64,000 nucleotides of DNA from Methanosarcina siciliae T4/M (GTDB lineage Archaea > Halobacteriota > Methanosarcinia > Methanosarcinales > Methanosarcinaceae): assembly GCF_000970085.1 (NCBI RefSeq), contig NZ_CP009506.1, forward strand, positions 3,844,001 through 3,908,000, in the 5' to 3' direction. Numbering within the stretch: position 1 is the stretch's first letter; every line of letters begins with the position of its first letter. The notes under the pieces are model-generated. The model saw nothing but the letters and a program-made list of their open reading frames with translations, was not told the origin of the DNA and ran no database searches. A program made the position numbers and the translations under genes. Shown here piece by piece: positions 1 through 8,158 of this stretch.

Positions 1-131
1 TTGTTTTTGTAGTATACCGTTTCCATGACTGCCACTAAGAATGCGAGCCCCAGTGTTAGTGGAACGAAAAGGAAATGGAACGCAACTGTTATGGCAAACT
101 GAAGCCGGCTTAATAAAAGCAACTCAACCAT
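1..131 (-). CDS. cydA: Cytochrome bd oxidase subunit I, N-terminal part (runs off window)
   Basis: Read on the reverse strand from 131, the first 43 codons begin MVELLLLSRLQFAITVAFHF, which is the N-terminus of subunit I of the cytochrome bd terminal oxidase. His19 lies where the family has a conserved haem ligand in the first membrane helix, and the FVPLTLGLAF stretch that follows is also family-typical. The enzyme sits in the cytoplasmic membrane and reduces O2 to water with electrons from a quinol-like carrier; in a methanogen the donor is uncertain. The ATG is preceded by GAGGGAT five bases upstream. Only the start is present, so intactness cannot be judged. The adjacent Fur-family regulator and ferritin-like relic suggest an oxygen/iron-stress neighbourhood (inference). 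Confidence 0.85.
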   Translation of the reverse strand, partial: MVELLLLSRLQFAITVAFHFLFVPLTLGLAFLVAVMETVYYKN

Positions 132-278
132 CCGTTATCCCTCGTTTTTTTGTTTATATTCGGTAATCATTACAACCCGGAAAAGACTCTTTCCGGCACA
201 ATAACTTTGCATATAACAATAGAACAAACAAGGTTCAGGGGTTAAGAGATATCAAATCTCCATGAACCGTTGTACACG

Positions 279-488
279 TCAATATTTGCGCTGAAGCAAG
301 TCAATGTCTTCCGGCACGGCTTGCAGATCATCTTCATGCTCAATTTCATCAGTGAGAATATGGAACTCAATCTCATCAATTCAAATTCGGAGTACAGTGC
401 TGTGTGTCACCCGATTTTTATCTTTGATCGTCTGAAAGATATACCATTGTACATCCGGATAACACACTGTTCCCCCTTGACGTTCTGC
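279..488 (-). pseudogene. Ferritin/Dps-like protein, broken C-terminal relic
   Basis: No intact frame is present, but two reverse-strand frames in succession look coding. One reads VCYPDVQWYIFQTIKDK. After a frameshift near 385 the other reads HILTDEIEHEDDLQAVPEDI and ends at a stop at 279-281. The second stretch resembles the last helix of ferritin-like (bacterioferritin/Dps-type) iron-storage proteins, where a Glu-x-x-His pair binds iron. There is no start codon in frame, although an AGGAGG motif lies just upstream at about 500. It directly follows the Fur-family gene and may once have been co-transcribed with it. The family assignment is tentative; the broken coding character is clearer. 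Confidence 0.4.
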
Positions 489-493
489 TTAAG

Positions 494-907
494 TTATGTT
501 TCCTCCTTTAGCTCCATACACTTTTTACAGATACCATAGAAGTTAGTACTCGTTGAAACAATAGTAAATCCATCTATTTCCTCAGCTATCTTCATCGAGT
601 AATCCAGCAATTGTTCCGAATTAAAATCCTCCATCTTTCCGCATTCCCGGCAGATGAGATGGTGATGTGGAATGAAATTCGCTTCAAATCTTGAGACCCC
701 TTTTACATTCACCTCCTCCAGTAACCCTTTCTCCGTAAGGAATTTGAGATTCTTATACACGGTAGCCTTGCTTATGCGTGTCAGTTTTTTTCTAACTCCG
801 TCGTAAACTTCGTCTACAGTGGGATGACCGTCGTGTTCGCGCAGGAAATCAAGTATTTCGACTCTCTGGTTTGTGTATTTCATGTCAGCTTTCTCTGTGG
901 GCTTCAT
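494..907 (-). CDS. Fur/PerR-family metal-dependent transcriptional regulator
   Basis: The 137-residue protein has the usual Fur length and architecture. A winged helix fills residues 1-75 (helix with KATVYKNLKFL). A dimerisation half follows, with HHHLICREC at 81-89 and a closing CKKC at 127-130. The four cysteines (86, 89, 127, 130) match the structural zinc site of PerR/Fur. The HHH run, Glu75 and Asp94 match the regulatory Fe/Mn site. PerR-type members repress oxidative-stress genes and lose DNA binding when the metal-bound histidines are oxidised; whether this one is PerR-like or Fur-like cannot be decided by eye. The start at 907 is chosen because AGGTGG lies six bases upstream. Its neighbours are the cydA start and a ferritin-like relic, consistent with O2 or iron control. 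Confidence 0.88.
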   Translation of the reverse strand: MKPTEKADMKYTNQRVEILDFLREHDGHPTVDEVYDGVRKKLTRISKATVYKNLKFLTEKGLLEEVNVKGVSRFEANFIPHHHLICRECGKMEDFNSEQLLDYSMKIAEEIDGFTIVSTSTNFYGICKKCMELKEET

Positions 908-2052
908 TGTCGTCCACCTAAATTACCTGTGAAAACAGGTTTGTTCCAACATATATGATATTCATTACTAAATGATATTAATTGTTATTTAACAATTTCT
1001 ATCATCTTTTAGATTTCTTTATTTATAGAATGCCTGTGACTATTTTCTTTTCCTAATACCGTAAATCACAGTTTTTCTCACTAAAAGGACACTAAAAAAG
1101 AGTGATATAGGACTAAAATAGTAAGAAGAGGATTTTAAACCCATTTAAATAGAATTTAAAGTTTTATAAGGCTTTAATTGAAATATAGATCCAAATTTTA
1201 ACGTCGTTTTTTGAGAGAACCAACTAAGAACCTATCCGAGAAGTGTTGTTCTCTCTGTGTCTGATAAAAGGCAAGGTACACAAAACTCTCTGAAAACTTC
1301 CCTCCATGTCCGCATGATTACGAAGTGAGCAGATATCGGGCGACCACTGAAAAAAGGAAAAAATAGAGTCTGCAGATGAAATAAAAAGCGTGTTAATGAT
1401 GGCACATCAATAGTAGCGTCTATGATAACCAGTCTGGACCAGAACCTATCCGAAAATCTGCGATCTACAGTAACTTTAAAATATAATATGCATAGCTGAA
1501 GCAAGCATTCGATAATATAGACTGCAGTAACATTTGCAACATTCCATTTTGAATTTTCAGATCGGGTCTAAGTATCGATACAGTATATTATACAAAAAGA
1601 GTAACTACTTAGTATCTGTGGACTTCACAGACTTTTGTCAACATATTTCATTTTGATGATTAGAGTATTAAGATTTTTGTTTTGCCTTTTTTGGACTCTA
1701 CCACTACTGATTATTGAGTCTTGAAACGGTAAAGAGCTGTCCGGGCTCCCGGCCGAGCTGGTTGATATGTCACCCATGTTGGAGACATAATCGAGGCAGA
1801 CGCGGCATTGAATATTTATTATCGATTTTATGTCCTATAATTGTATAAAAATTCAGACTATTTGGAATTGTGGAATATTTATAAAGAATTATAATAATTA
1901 ATAAACTATTTAGTGATTCTCAGAAGATATATCATCATGGAGTGGTTAATTTTAGCCATGTTTGAGTAAATGCATTTTGAAATTTTTTTTGATATTTCAG
2001 GTTTTAAGAAGGGTATATCCTGCTAAATAATATAATATCAGAGGTTCCTCAG
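908..2052. other. Long AT-rich gap with repeat copy and unrecognised relics
   Basis: No intact gene is visible in these 1.1 kb. The stretch contains copy 1 of a dispersed repeat (about 1285-1365). Two direct copies of the motif AGAACCTATCCGA occur near 1208 and 1441; they resemble the GAGCCTATCCC ends of the IS5-type element at 41.2 kb and may be remains of a related element. A short GC-richer patch around 1735-1805 reads like decayed coding sequence (LSGLPAELVDMSPMLET) but was not identified. The last 150 bases are the AT-rich upstream region of the next gene. Confidence 0.4.
1285..1365 (+). repeat. Dispersed hairpin-bearing repeat, copy 1
   Basis: The sequence CTGAAAACTTCCCTCCATG, then GAAGTGAGCAGATATCGGGC and an A-rich tail recurs at about 9301-9385 and, in weaker form, at about 11824-11910. 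In the other copies the middle can form a short hairpin (GCTCA, loop GAA, TGAGC or variants). Here the left arm is changed to GATTAC, so the stem is weaker. No open frame is shared between the copies, so this is a non-coding repeat, possibly a MITE-like relic or a structured untranslated element. Confidence 0.6.
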
Positions 2053-2991
2053 ATGAATAAACTCCCCAAAATTTTAAAATATTTGCTGTTGATATGTATA
2101 GGTTTGATTGTGCTCTTTTATGGGAGCCTATTTGTGCTTTTTATGTTAATTGGTAGTTCTGATCAAGCCTCTTATTATGGGGATATGGTTGATATCGGAC
2201 CCATCGATTACAATTCCGTTGTCACAAAAGCAGAGAAAGCAGGATATGACCTCAGTGGACCACATACCAGACTGGATGAAGCAAACTTAATAGAACCCGG
2301 AAATGTCGAATCGCTTGAGAAAAGGTTTAAAATAGACTACAGGGCATCAAGAGTCGAGCTTTACTACAACTTAAACACGTATCTCGAATTTAAAAAAGAT
2401 GAAAATAAGCAGACACTTGTAACACTCTATAATTATTCTCATCATAATGACGCCGGCGCTATTACACCTCAGATGCCTTCCATGTTTCCGGACGATTCCT
2501 GGATGCTTAAAATGCTCGGAATGAGTTTAGAACTTAACGAAACTGATTCTGAGGAATTTCTTAAAAAGCTAAAGACTGAGATATCAGACCAGAAGGGGTT
2601 TGTGAGTCTGGATACAAATGAAAATGTGGATTTCCCGGCAATCTATGCCTACCTGAACCAGAGCAGCACAAAAACTGTCACTGGACCTGATACGTGGAAC
2701 GGAGACAAATATGAGGACAAATTTTATAGAAATAATAAAAAGATTGGGTACGTAAGGTTTGTTATCCCCGAAACTACCATCAGCCGGATACATAATTCCA
2801 ATAAATACAATATCTATGTGAGCAGTTCGGGACTTATACGTCTAAAGATTGCGATGCCTGCAGGCAGCGCCGGAAAAGAAATCCCTGAAGAAGAGTACAG
2901 AACAATATTCAGGGAAATGTTCGAAAACCTTGGCCTACCTGCCGAGAAAGTTAATGAAATCAAATTAAATTACAGTCCAAGTATTTGGTGA
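2053..2991 (+). CDS. Membrane-anchored hypothetical protein
   Basis: The 312-residue protein is not recognised. Residues about 9-34 form one strongly hydrophobic segment (YLLLICIGLIVLFYGSLFVL) after a short lysine-containing start, so it is probably an N-terminal membrane anchor with the rest outside the cell. The remainder is polar and mixed alpha/beta, with many Asn, Tyr and Ser residues and no cysteine cluster or evident catalytic motif. The ATG lies ten bases after a GAGG motif (aGAGGttcctcag), a fair ribosome site. It stands alone between non-coding stretches, and its base composition matches the neighbouring Methanosarcina sequence rather than the GC-rich gene that follows. Function unknown. 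Confidence 0.7.
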   Translation: MNKLPKILKYLLLICIGLIVLFYGSLFVLFMLIGSSDQASYYGDMVDIGPIDYNSVVTKAEKAGYDLSGPHTRLDEANLIEPGNVESLEKRFKIDYRASRVELYYNLNTYLEFKKDENKQTLVTLYNYSHHNDAGAITPQMPSMFPDDSWMLKMLGMSLELNETDSEEFLKKLKTEISDQKGFVSLDTNENVDFPAIYAYLNQSSTKTVTGPDTWNGDKYEDKFYRNNKKIGYVRFVIPETTISRIHNSNKYNIYVSSSGLIRLKIAMPAGSAGKEIPEEEYRTIFREMFENLGLPAEKVNEIKLNYSPSIW

Positions 2992-3585
2992 GACTCACAC
3001 TACTCACTTAATTTTTATAGATTTAGTGATAACAATTTTCTTCAGGAAACCACCAGACCAGGGAGTATCTGGGGCGGAGGGGAGCCCGTGGAGCGGAAGC
3101 CAGTGAACCCCCAAACCCGACCGTAGCTGGAAAGAATTCTTATTCTCCTCATATTGTACAGTACCGAATGGCACTCTAAGTACCAAATGGCACTCTAAGT
3201 ACCAAATGGCACTCTAAGTACCAAATGGCACTCTAAGTACCAAATGGCACTCTATTTTATAGACTCACTACCACTTTTACAAAACGCCATTTTTGGCTTT
3301 TCAAAATGTGATTTGGTGGTTTAAACACCCGATAATTCATCAGGCAAGCTACGAATATTTAAATAAATATTCCATAATAATTATCATATAAGTTTTCACC
3401 CGGAGCTCGTATTTAGTGATTCAGGGTTAAATTGTAAGCGTTGAACAATGGGGATTGTGCCAGGCGCTGAGACAATAACCGGAACCAGTTCAATGATTGG
3501 GGGAGCATTGAAGATATCAATGAGATTCTAAGAATCCGGGTAAAAAGATAGCTATTGATTTTGCAGGCTTAATGAGATGATCATC
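2992..3585. other. Gap with GC-rich patch and five-copy tandem repeat
   Basis: No gene is seen. Positions about 3045-3125 are unusually GC-rich, with runs such as GGGGCGGAGGGGAGCCCG, and have no recognised identity. A five-copy tandem repeat follows at 3161-3255. The rest is AT-rich up to the old-yellow-enzyme gene, with TTTAAATAAATATT near 3358-3371 as a possible but unproved promoter element. Confidence 0.4.
3161..3255. repeat. Tandem repeat, 19 bp x 5
   Basis: The unit GTACCAAATGGCACTCTAA is repeated head to tail five times without gaps. The first copy differs at one base (GTACCGAATG) and the last ends in AT instead of AA. Near-identity of the copies implies recent expansion. It lies in a non-coding gap. 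Confidence 0.92.
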
Positions 3586-4677
3586 ATGGCAGAAGACACG
3601 GACCTTTTTTCACAGTATCGGATGGGCGATTTAACGCTGCCAAACCGCATGGTGATGGCGCCGATGACTCGCAGCCGCGCAGGGGATGACGACGTCCCGG
3701 TCCCACTGACGGCCACTTACTATGTGCAGCGAGCCTCGGCCGGCATGATTATCACCGAGGGTTCACAGGTTAGCCCGCAGGGTGTAGGCTTCATGCATAC
3801 ACCGGGCATACACTCTGCAGCACAGGTCGTCGGCTGGAAGGAGATAACGGATGCCGTCCACAAGGCCGGAGGCAAGATTTTCATCCAGCTGTGGCACGTA
3901 GGGAGGGTTTCCCACCCTGACCTTCTGGGTGGTACTCTGCCGGTAGCGCCATCCGCGCTGCCTGTCGAAGGCTTAGTCCACACACCAGGTGGAAAAAAGC
4001 CAATTCCCGCACCCAGAGCCCTGGAAACCGACGAGGTGCCGGACATTATCAGGCAGTTTCGGCAAGCGGCGGAGAACGCGAAAACCGCCGGCTTCGATGG
4101 TGTAGAAATCCATGGAGCTAACACCTACCTGCTGGACCAATTCCTGCGGAGCGGATCCAACAAAAGAACAGATAAGTACGGCGGCAGCCTTGAGAACCAG
4201 GCCCGTCTGCCGCTTGAGGTCACGAAAGCCGTCATCGAGGTATGGGGCGGCGACCGTGTCGGCTACCGCATCTCTCCGCACAATACCGCGCATTCTATGT
4301 CAGATGCCAATCCCAGGGAAACCTTTTCCTATTTCACCAGAGAGCTGAACAAAACGGGTCTGGGCTACCTTCATTTAATCGAGCCCATTGGAGGACGGTC
4401 GGGGTTCGTGCCACCCGAAGCACGGCTTGGGCCTACCCTGCGCAGAACTTTTGAAAGGACGTTCATACTGAACGGTGGCTATGGCCTCCAAAGCGGGAAT
4501 GAAGCCATTGCCAGCGGTGAAGCCGACCTGATTGCCTTCGGAGTGCCTTTCCTGTCCAATCCTGACCTGCCAGAGCGTTTCATGCAGAACGCGCCGCTTA
4601 ACGAGCCGGACGAGGCCACCTTCTACGTGGGCGGAGAGAAAGGCTATACGGACTATCCGGCGCTGGTTGATAGATGA
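3586..4677 (+). CDS. Old yellow enzyme family NAD(P)H:flavin oxidoreductase / ene-reductase
   Basis: The protein of about 363 residues is a full-length FMN-dependent TIM-barrel enzyme of the old yellow enzyme family (NemA/XenB-like). These enzymes reduce activated C=C bonds or nitro compounds with NAD(P)H in the cytoplasm. Diagnostic stretches are LPNRMVMAPMTRSRA near the N-terminus, FIQLWHVGRVSHP, the substrate-anion pair in HGAN (about 176-179) followed by Tyr181 in the proton-donor position, FLRSGSNKRTDKYGGSLENQ, and a C-terminal phosphate-binding NGGY. The Gly usually after HGAN is Thr. An earlier ATG exists at 3577, but GAGATGATC just before 3586 looks like the ribosome site. Codons are markedly GC-rich and bacterial in style compared with neighbours, so acquisition from bacteria is likely (inference). 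Confidence 0.92.
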   Translation: MAEDTDLFSQYRMGDLTLPNRMVMAPMTRSRAGDDDVPVPLTATYYVQRASAGMIITEGSQVSPQGVGFMHTPGIHSAAQVVGWKEITDAVHKAGGKIFIQLWHVGRVSHPDLLGGTLPVAPSALPVEGLVHTPGGKKPIPAPRALETDEVPDIIRQFRQAAENAKTAGFDGVEIHGANTYLLDQFLRSGSNKRTDKYGGSLENQARLPLEVTKAVIEVWGGDRVGYRISPHNTAHSMSDANPRETFSYFTRELNKTGLGYLHLIEPIGGRSGFVPPEARLGPTLRRTFERTFILNGGYGLQSGNEAIASGEADLIAFGVPFLSNPDLPERFMQNAPLNEPDEATFYVGGEKGYTDYPALVDR

Positions 4678-4988
4678 TGCGGCTCAAAGCGTGGTGTTGT
4701 AAAGTCTCGGGGATGAGTGGGTGAGTATATTTAAGGTTCTACACTAATCAGATGATTTTTCAATTTATATCGCATTGGTTTTTGTGAGGATATCCACACA
4801 AAACAACGAAGAGCCATAATTATATGTTGCCTAAGTACTTTGCAAAATGCCTTCGATGTTAAAAGTGCGCCTTTCAGAGATATTCGTCAAAGCCAGCTTC
4901 ACCCTTTATCCGCGCCTTGCAGGAGTGCGTGTTCTCTGATGTGCGGCAGGCTCTATATTCAGAGCAGCTACGGACGGCTGTCCTTAAA
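4678..4988. other. Gap downstream of a methyltransferase cassette
   Basis: No gene is seen. Read on the reverse strand, the part next to the methyltransferase stop (about 4890-4985) is GC-rich and contains CATCAGAGAACAC (reverse of 4929-4941). This nearly matches CATCAGATAACAC (reverse of 8085-8097) downstream of the ATPase gene. Both sit just after a stop codon, suggesting a shared downstream boundary element. Confidence 0.4.
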
Positions 4989-5876
4989 TTATCCCTTTGT
5001 TCCATATGAAATTATCATCGTTGGCGCAAATACAGTGTTATATTCAAGCCCTTTTTCTCTAAAGCACCTGCTTACGTAGTTCTCTGACTCTACCTGTTCT
5101 TGTGCTTCTTCAATAGTCAGTCCTCTATTTACTAAACCTTTTACAGCGTTGTCTAAATTGTTACAAATGCTGCCAAATCCTTCATTACGCAGTAAATTAT
5201 ATAGTAACTCCCCATCTTCAAGGCACAAATCAGGATTCAGGTATCTCACACAATCGCTAACCCGGCTATTTACATTTTTCAATCCTAACTCTCTCATATA
5301 AACAGGTAGCTTAATCCCAATATTGCCATCTTTGCCAGTTCTATTTTTATCCATTCTATAAAGTTTTTGAAGTAATCCTAAGTTTATAGACTTAAACTCT
5401 TCCAGCTCATCAATATAGAAATTAGCCATACATGAGTTCCAATGGGGTTCAATGCAAATAATTTTCCCATTATTTTTTACACAATTAATCATGTTTAATA
5501 GTACTTCCCTGGGGTTAGGTAAATGCAATAGTAACGCCTGGCAAATAGCAACATCATATTTCATTTTCCATGACTGAACCTGCTCTACATCACTTACAAT
5601 AAACTCAGTATCATAAGGTAACTTTGAAAATATTTTTTTTGCTTCTTCAATTAATTTCTCTCCCTTATCAATTCCAATGTATGTTGACCCTTTTGGAAGT
5701 AGTGGTAAAAACTTTAAACCCAAATAACCTAAACCGCAACCAAAATCAATGATTTTGACTGGATTAGTAAAGCCCCATACTTTGTAAATCAGAAATTCGA
5801 GATAGTCATCATTAAAATATAAGTATCTACTTGTTTTTAAATAATCAAGTTTTGTATCCCAATAATACTCACTCAT
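4989..5876 (-). CDS. Class I SAM-dependent methyltransferase
   Basis: The 295-residue protein carries a Rossmann-type methyltransferase domain in its first half. Motif I is IIDFGCGLGYLGLKFLP, motif II has Asp in YIGIDKGEKLIEEAK, the acidic motif III region is FIVSDVEQ, and motif IV is YDVAICQALLLHLPNPREVL. The glycine-rich loop and following acidic residue bind S-adenosylmethionine. The C-terminal 140 residues are helical and not assignable, so the methyl acceptor is unknown. It is the first of several stand-alone reverse-strand genes separated by related boundary repeats (see 5971-6012, 7164-7205, 9043-9083), and nothing suggests an operon partner. Codon use is AT-rich, unlike its GC-rich flanks. 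Confidence 0.85.
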   Translation of the reverse strand: MSEYYWDTKLDYLKTSRYLYFNDDYLEFLIYKVWGFTNPVKIIDFGCGLGYLGLKFLPLLPKGSTYIGIDKGEKLIEEAKKIFSKLPYDTEFIVSDVEQVQSWKMKYDVAICQALLLHLPNPREVLLNMINCVKNNGKIICIEPHWNSCMANFYIDELEEFKSINLGLLQKLYRMDKNRTGKDGNIGIKLPVYMRELGLKNVNSRVSDCVRYLNPDLCLEDGELLYNLLRNEGFGSICNNLDNAVKGLVNRGLTIEEAQEQVESENYVSRCFREKGLEYNTVFAPTMIISYGTKG

Positions 5877-6206
5877 TATTCATAGCCCCAAAAATATCAT
5901 TTGCGCCCATGGACGGGCGCGCCTCTCTGCCGAATTTCAGAGAACCTTTTCTCACTTCCGACATCTCCGACCTTAAAGCGATGACCAGGCCTTACATGTC
6001 TCTTATGTTAGGCCCGGGCGAGCCGGAATTGTCCCTTGGCGGTGCTCCGCGCCCGGTGAAGGAATATAGTGCAGCAGGTTCTTCTTGTCCCTTCTTCCCG
6101 CATCCCTTGTGTGAATTCGGTGTTCTACGACGTATCCTGCCCCAGATTCAGAGTGCACCACGGATGGTGCACCCTTTAAATGTTCTCCCCTAAAATTCTA
6201 ATATTA
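5877..6206. other. GC-rich spacer between cassette-like genes
   Basis: No credible gene is seen. Besides boundary copy 1, the strand facing the genes contains GGTGCACCATCCGTGGTGCA (reverse of about 6151-6170), an inverted repeat able to form a hairpin, and CGCGCCCGTCCATGGGCG (reverse of about 5904-5922), another inverted repeat. The base composition is much richer in G+C than the genes on either side. Confidence 0.45.
5971..6012 (-). repeat. Cassette-boundary repeat, copy 1
   Basis: On the reverse strand this reads CCTAACATAAGAG, then ACATGTAAGGCC, then a CATCGCTTTAAGG tail. The first part forms an imperfect hairpin: CCT/AGG and ACATA/TATGT arms (the second slightly altered here) around an A-A mismatch. 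Close relatives occur at 7164-7205 and 9043-9083, each between two otherwise unrelated reverse-strand genes. The surrounding 250 bases are GC-rich and non-coding. The arrangement recalls gene-cassette recombination sites, but integron-type core sites were not proved. Confidence 0.6.
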
Positions 6207-6929
6207 TTATATCTGTTTTCTGTTTAACAATCTCACAGGTCTTGCTTCGATATAACCTCTATATCCCATTGGAGCAAGTTGGAACCCTGGTCCATCTTCA
6301 TCCGCCCATTCAAATCCGTAAATTTCAGGTTTATAACTTTTCATAACTTCCCATAGTTCATGTATTGCTTCACCGAACTTTGAATCTTCAAAAGGTTGTC
6401 CCTGGAATACCAGCATCTTGCATGGTGGAAGATCTATCAATTCGAATCCTTCAGGAATTTCTCCAGTATAATCATGCGGAGCCTCAACACCTTGAACAAA
6501 AACGGTGTTTGTGTTAGTATTTTGGTTCATGTTATTTCCTCCTTTTTGTAACATGAGGTAGCATTCAAGGATACGGCCGGGTATAAAAAGCTTCAACGGA
6601 GGCGCATTTTTGCAATAATATTGCGGTGTCATTCAAAATTGCTTGGAAAATACTCTTGTAAAAGCCCTCGTGAGAATCAAAAACAAAGTCAGACGCCACA
6701 TCAATTATTTTTGCATTATTATCTCTCAACTTGATAGCTGACAGGACAGCCGAAGTTCAAATGTGTTCAAATGGCGTTTTACCTGTTAATTCCTTGAAAA
6801 TCCTTGCAGAATGCCAGGGTGAATATCTTTCTGCTTTTGCAATCATATGTAGAATGTTGAATCTGTAATATGCTCATCAATATAATCCTGCATACGTTGA
6901 ACAGCATTTATCTATTCCCAACTATCCAC
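6207..6929 (-). pseudogene. AraC-family regulator with GyrI-like domain, broken
   Basis: The C-terminal 141 codons stay open (6207-6632) and encode the GyrI-like effector domain: ELIDLPPCKMLVFQGQPFED, EIYGFEWADEDGPGFQLAPM, GYIEARPVR. Upstream on the same strand, shifting frames give a clear AraC DNA-binding half: INAVQRMQDYIDEHITDSTF, YSPWHSARIFKELTGKTPFEH, ASDFVFDSHEGFYKSIF, then MTPQYYCKNAPPLKLFIPGR. The gene is broken by an in-frame stop near its start (GTG at 6929 after a GGAGG site) and by several frameshifts. It also has an in-frame internal deletion: NTNTVFVQ joins directly to VEAPHDYTGEIPEG, where the family has roughly 60-80 more residues. The intact ancestor would have been a transcription activator sensing a small molecule. 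Confidence 0.85.
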
Positions 6930-7163
6930 TTTTTCTCCTCCTGTATAAAGAGTAACATAAAACTATTAATGTTTACTTGACTTGCTTTGTTAAAATTATT
7001 TCGTAGGATGAATGAGTAAAAAAAGCATAAATTAGAGCTTCACAAAATCAAACATATATACATCAAAGTGTATTTACCATTTCTCTGTGTGCCCGACGGC
7101 TGAACCCGGGCACCTATACGGCCACATTTCGTAGAGCTTCCCGCGTCTTCCCGGCACCCCCTG

Positions 7164-7205
7164 CCCTAAAGCGATGTTCGGGCCTTACATAGCTCTTATG
7201 TTTGG
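7164..7205 (-). repeat. Cassette-boundary repeat, copy 2
   Basis: On the reverse strand this reads CCAAACATAAGAGCTATGTA, then AGGCCC, then a CATCGCTTTAGGG tail. It begins 29 bases after the stop of the methyltransferase that ends at 7235. The arms ACATA and TATGT pair around AGAGC. It matches copies 1 and 3 over about 40 bases and lies in a GC-rich non-coding stretch (7085-7234) that also has a CCCGGGTTCAGCCGTCGGGC inverted repeat. Confidence 0.6.
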
Positions 7206-7234
7206 ACCAGGAAGCCGGGTCTTGCAGCCTTATG

Positions 7235-7975
7235 TTATTTCTTTCGTGCCCTGGTAACTAAAAAGTTGGGTTTATGTAAGTCTTTTGCAGAAGAAGGGTC
7301 TTTTTCGATTATTTCCTTTGTAGGAACGGGTTCCAGCAATTTTTCGATAATGAAGCCAGCATCAATTAAAGCGTTGACAATATCCGAAAAAGTCCTATGG
7401 TATTTCGTGATCCCGTCCACTATCCACGATACGGTTCGTTCTCCACTGATCGCATAATCGGTCAATGCATAGTGAGTGATCCTTCCATCTACATTTTTAA
7501 ACCATCTCGCACCGTTTTTTGGTGCTGTTGTAAGCGGATGTTCCTGAGAAAAAACAAAAATGCCATTATCTTTCAACAATGAGTTCACATTACAGACCAA
7601 TTTATTAAAATCATTAATATAGTGCACTGCCAAAGAGCTTACAACTACGTCAAACTTCTCATTAATGCAGAAAATATCTTCCATACACATATTCTCATAA
7701 AAAATATTATCTCCACTGTTTTCATTATTGGCGACAGCAAGCATTTTTGAAGAAACATCTATACCGACTACCTTATTAGCGCCCATTTTGGAAAACATGC
7801 TGCAATTTTCTCCATAACCGCACCCTAAATCCAGTACTTTTTTCCCTGTCAATTCTGGTAGCAGGCTAAAAGTAGCTGGTTTTTCTTCCAATATATTTGC
7901 ACTGTTAGGATTTTCGCGAAGCTTTTTATAGCCCTGAAAAAAAACTTCATTATCAAATATATTTTGCGGTTGCAT
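7235..7975 (-). CDS. Class I SAM-dependent methyltransferase
   Basis: The 246-residue protein is a small cytoplasmic methyltransferase. Motif I is KVLDLGCGYGENCSMFSKMG, motif II is KVVGIDVSSKMLAVA, motif III lies around YENMCMEDIF, and motif IV is FDVVVSSLAVHYINDFNKL. A later FSQEHPLTTAP stretch and the ITHYALTDY region resemble methyltransferases of the ubiquinone/menaquinone-biosynthesis and small-molecule type, but the substrate is unknown. The frame is open to 8011, yet the ATG at 7975 has GGAGGGAAAGT directly upstream and is the better start. It is a lone reverse-strand gene flanked by GC-rich boundary sequences, part of the cassette-like series between 4.9 and 9.1 kb. Confidence 0.87.
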   Translation of the reverse strand: MQPQNIFDNEVFFQGYKKLRENPNSANILEEKPATFSLLPELTGKKVLDLGCGYGENCSMFSKMGANKVVGIDVSSKMLAVANNENSGDNIFYENMCMEDIFCINEKFDVVVSSLAVHYINDFNKLVCNVNSLLKDNGIFVFSQEHPLTTAPKNGARWFKNVDGRITHYALTDYAISGERTVSWIVDGITKYHRTFSDIVNALIDAGFIIEKLLEPVPTKEIIEKDPSSAKDLHKPNFLVTRARKK

Positions 7976-8158
7976 ACTTTCCCTCCAAAAACATATTATT
8001 CCTGCGGCCAAAAGGTGTGGTGCGTCACCGGCGCACCCGCATTTTCAAATCTTCTTTCCGGGTTTGCGCCCTCGCGAGAACATAGTGTTATCTGATGCCG
8101 AATTCCCCTCAGAACAGGGTCGTCAACGGATGGCCGAGCCTTGAACTTCATCTCCTTA

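Noticed and set aside
270..539. Forward 89-codon frame
   Set aside because: It lies antisense to a better coding signal (ferritin-like relic) and the Fur gene end, with no recognisable content.
1232..1504. Reverse 90-codon frame
   Set aside because: It reads through a dispersed non-coding repeat and has no protein-like pattern.
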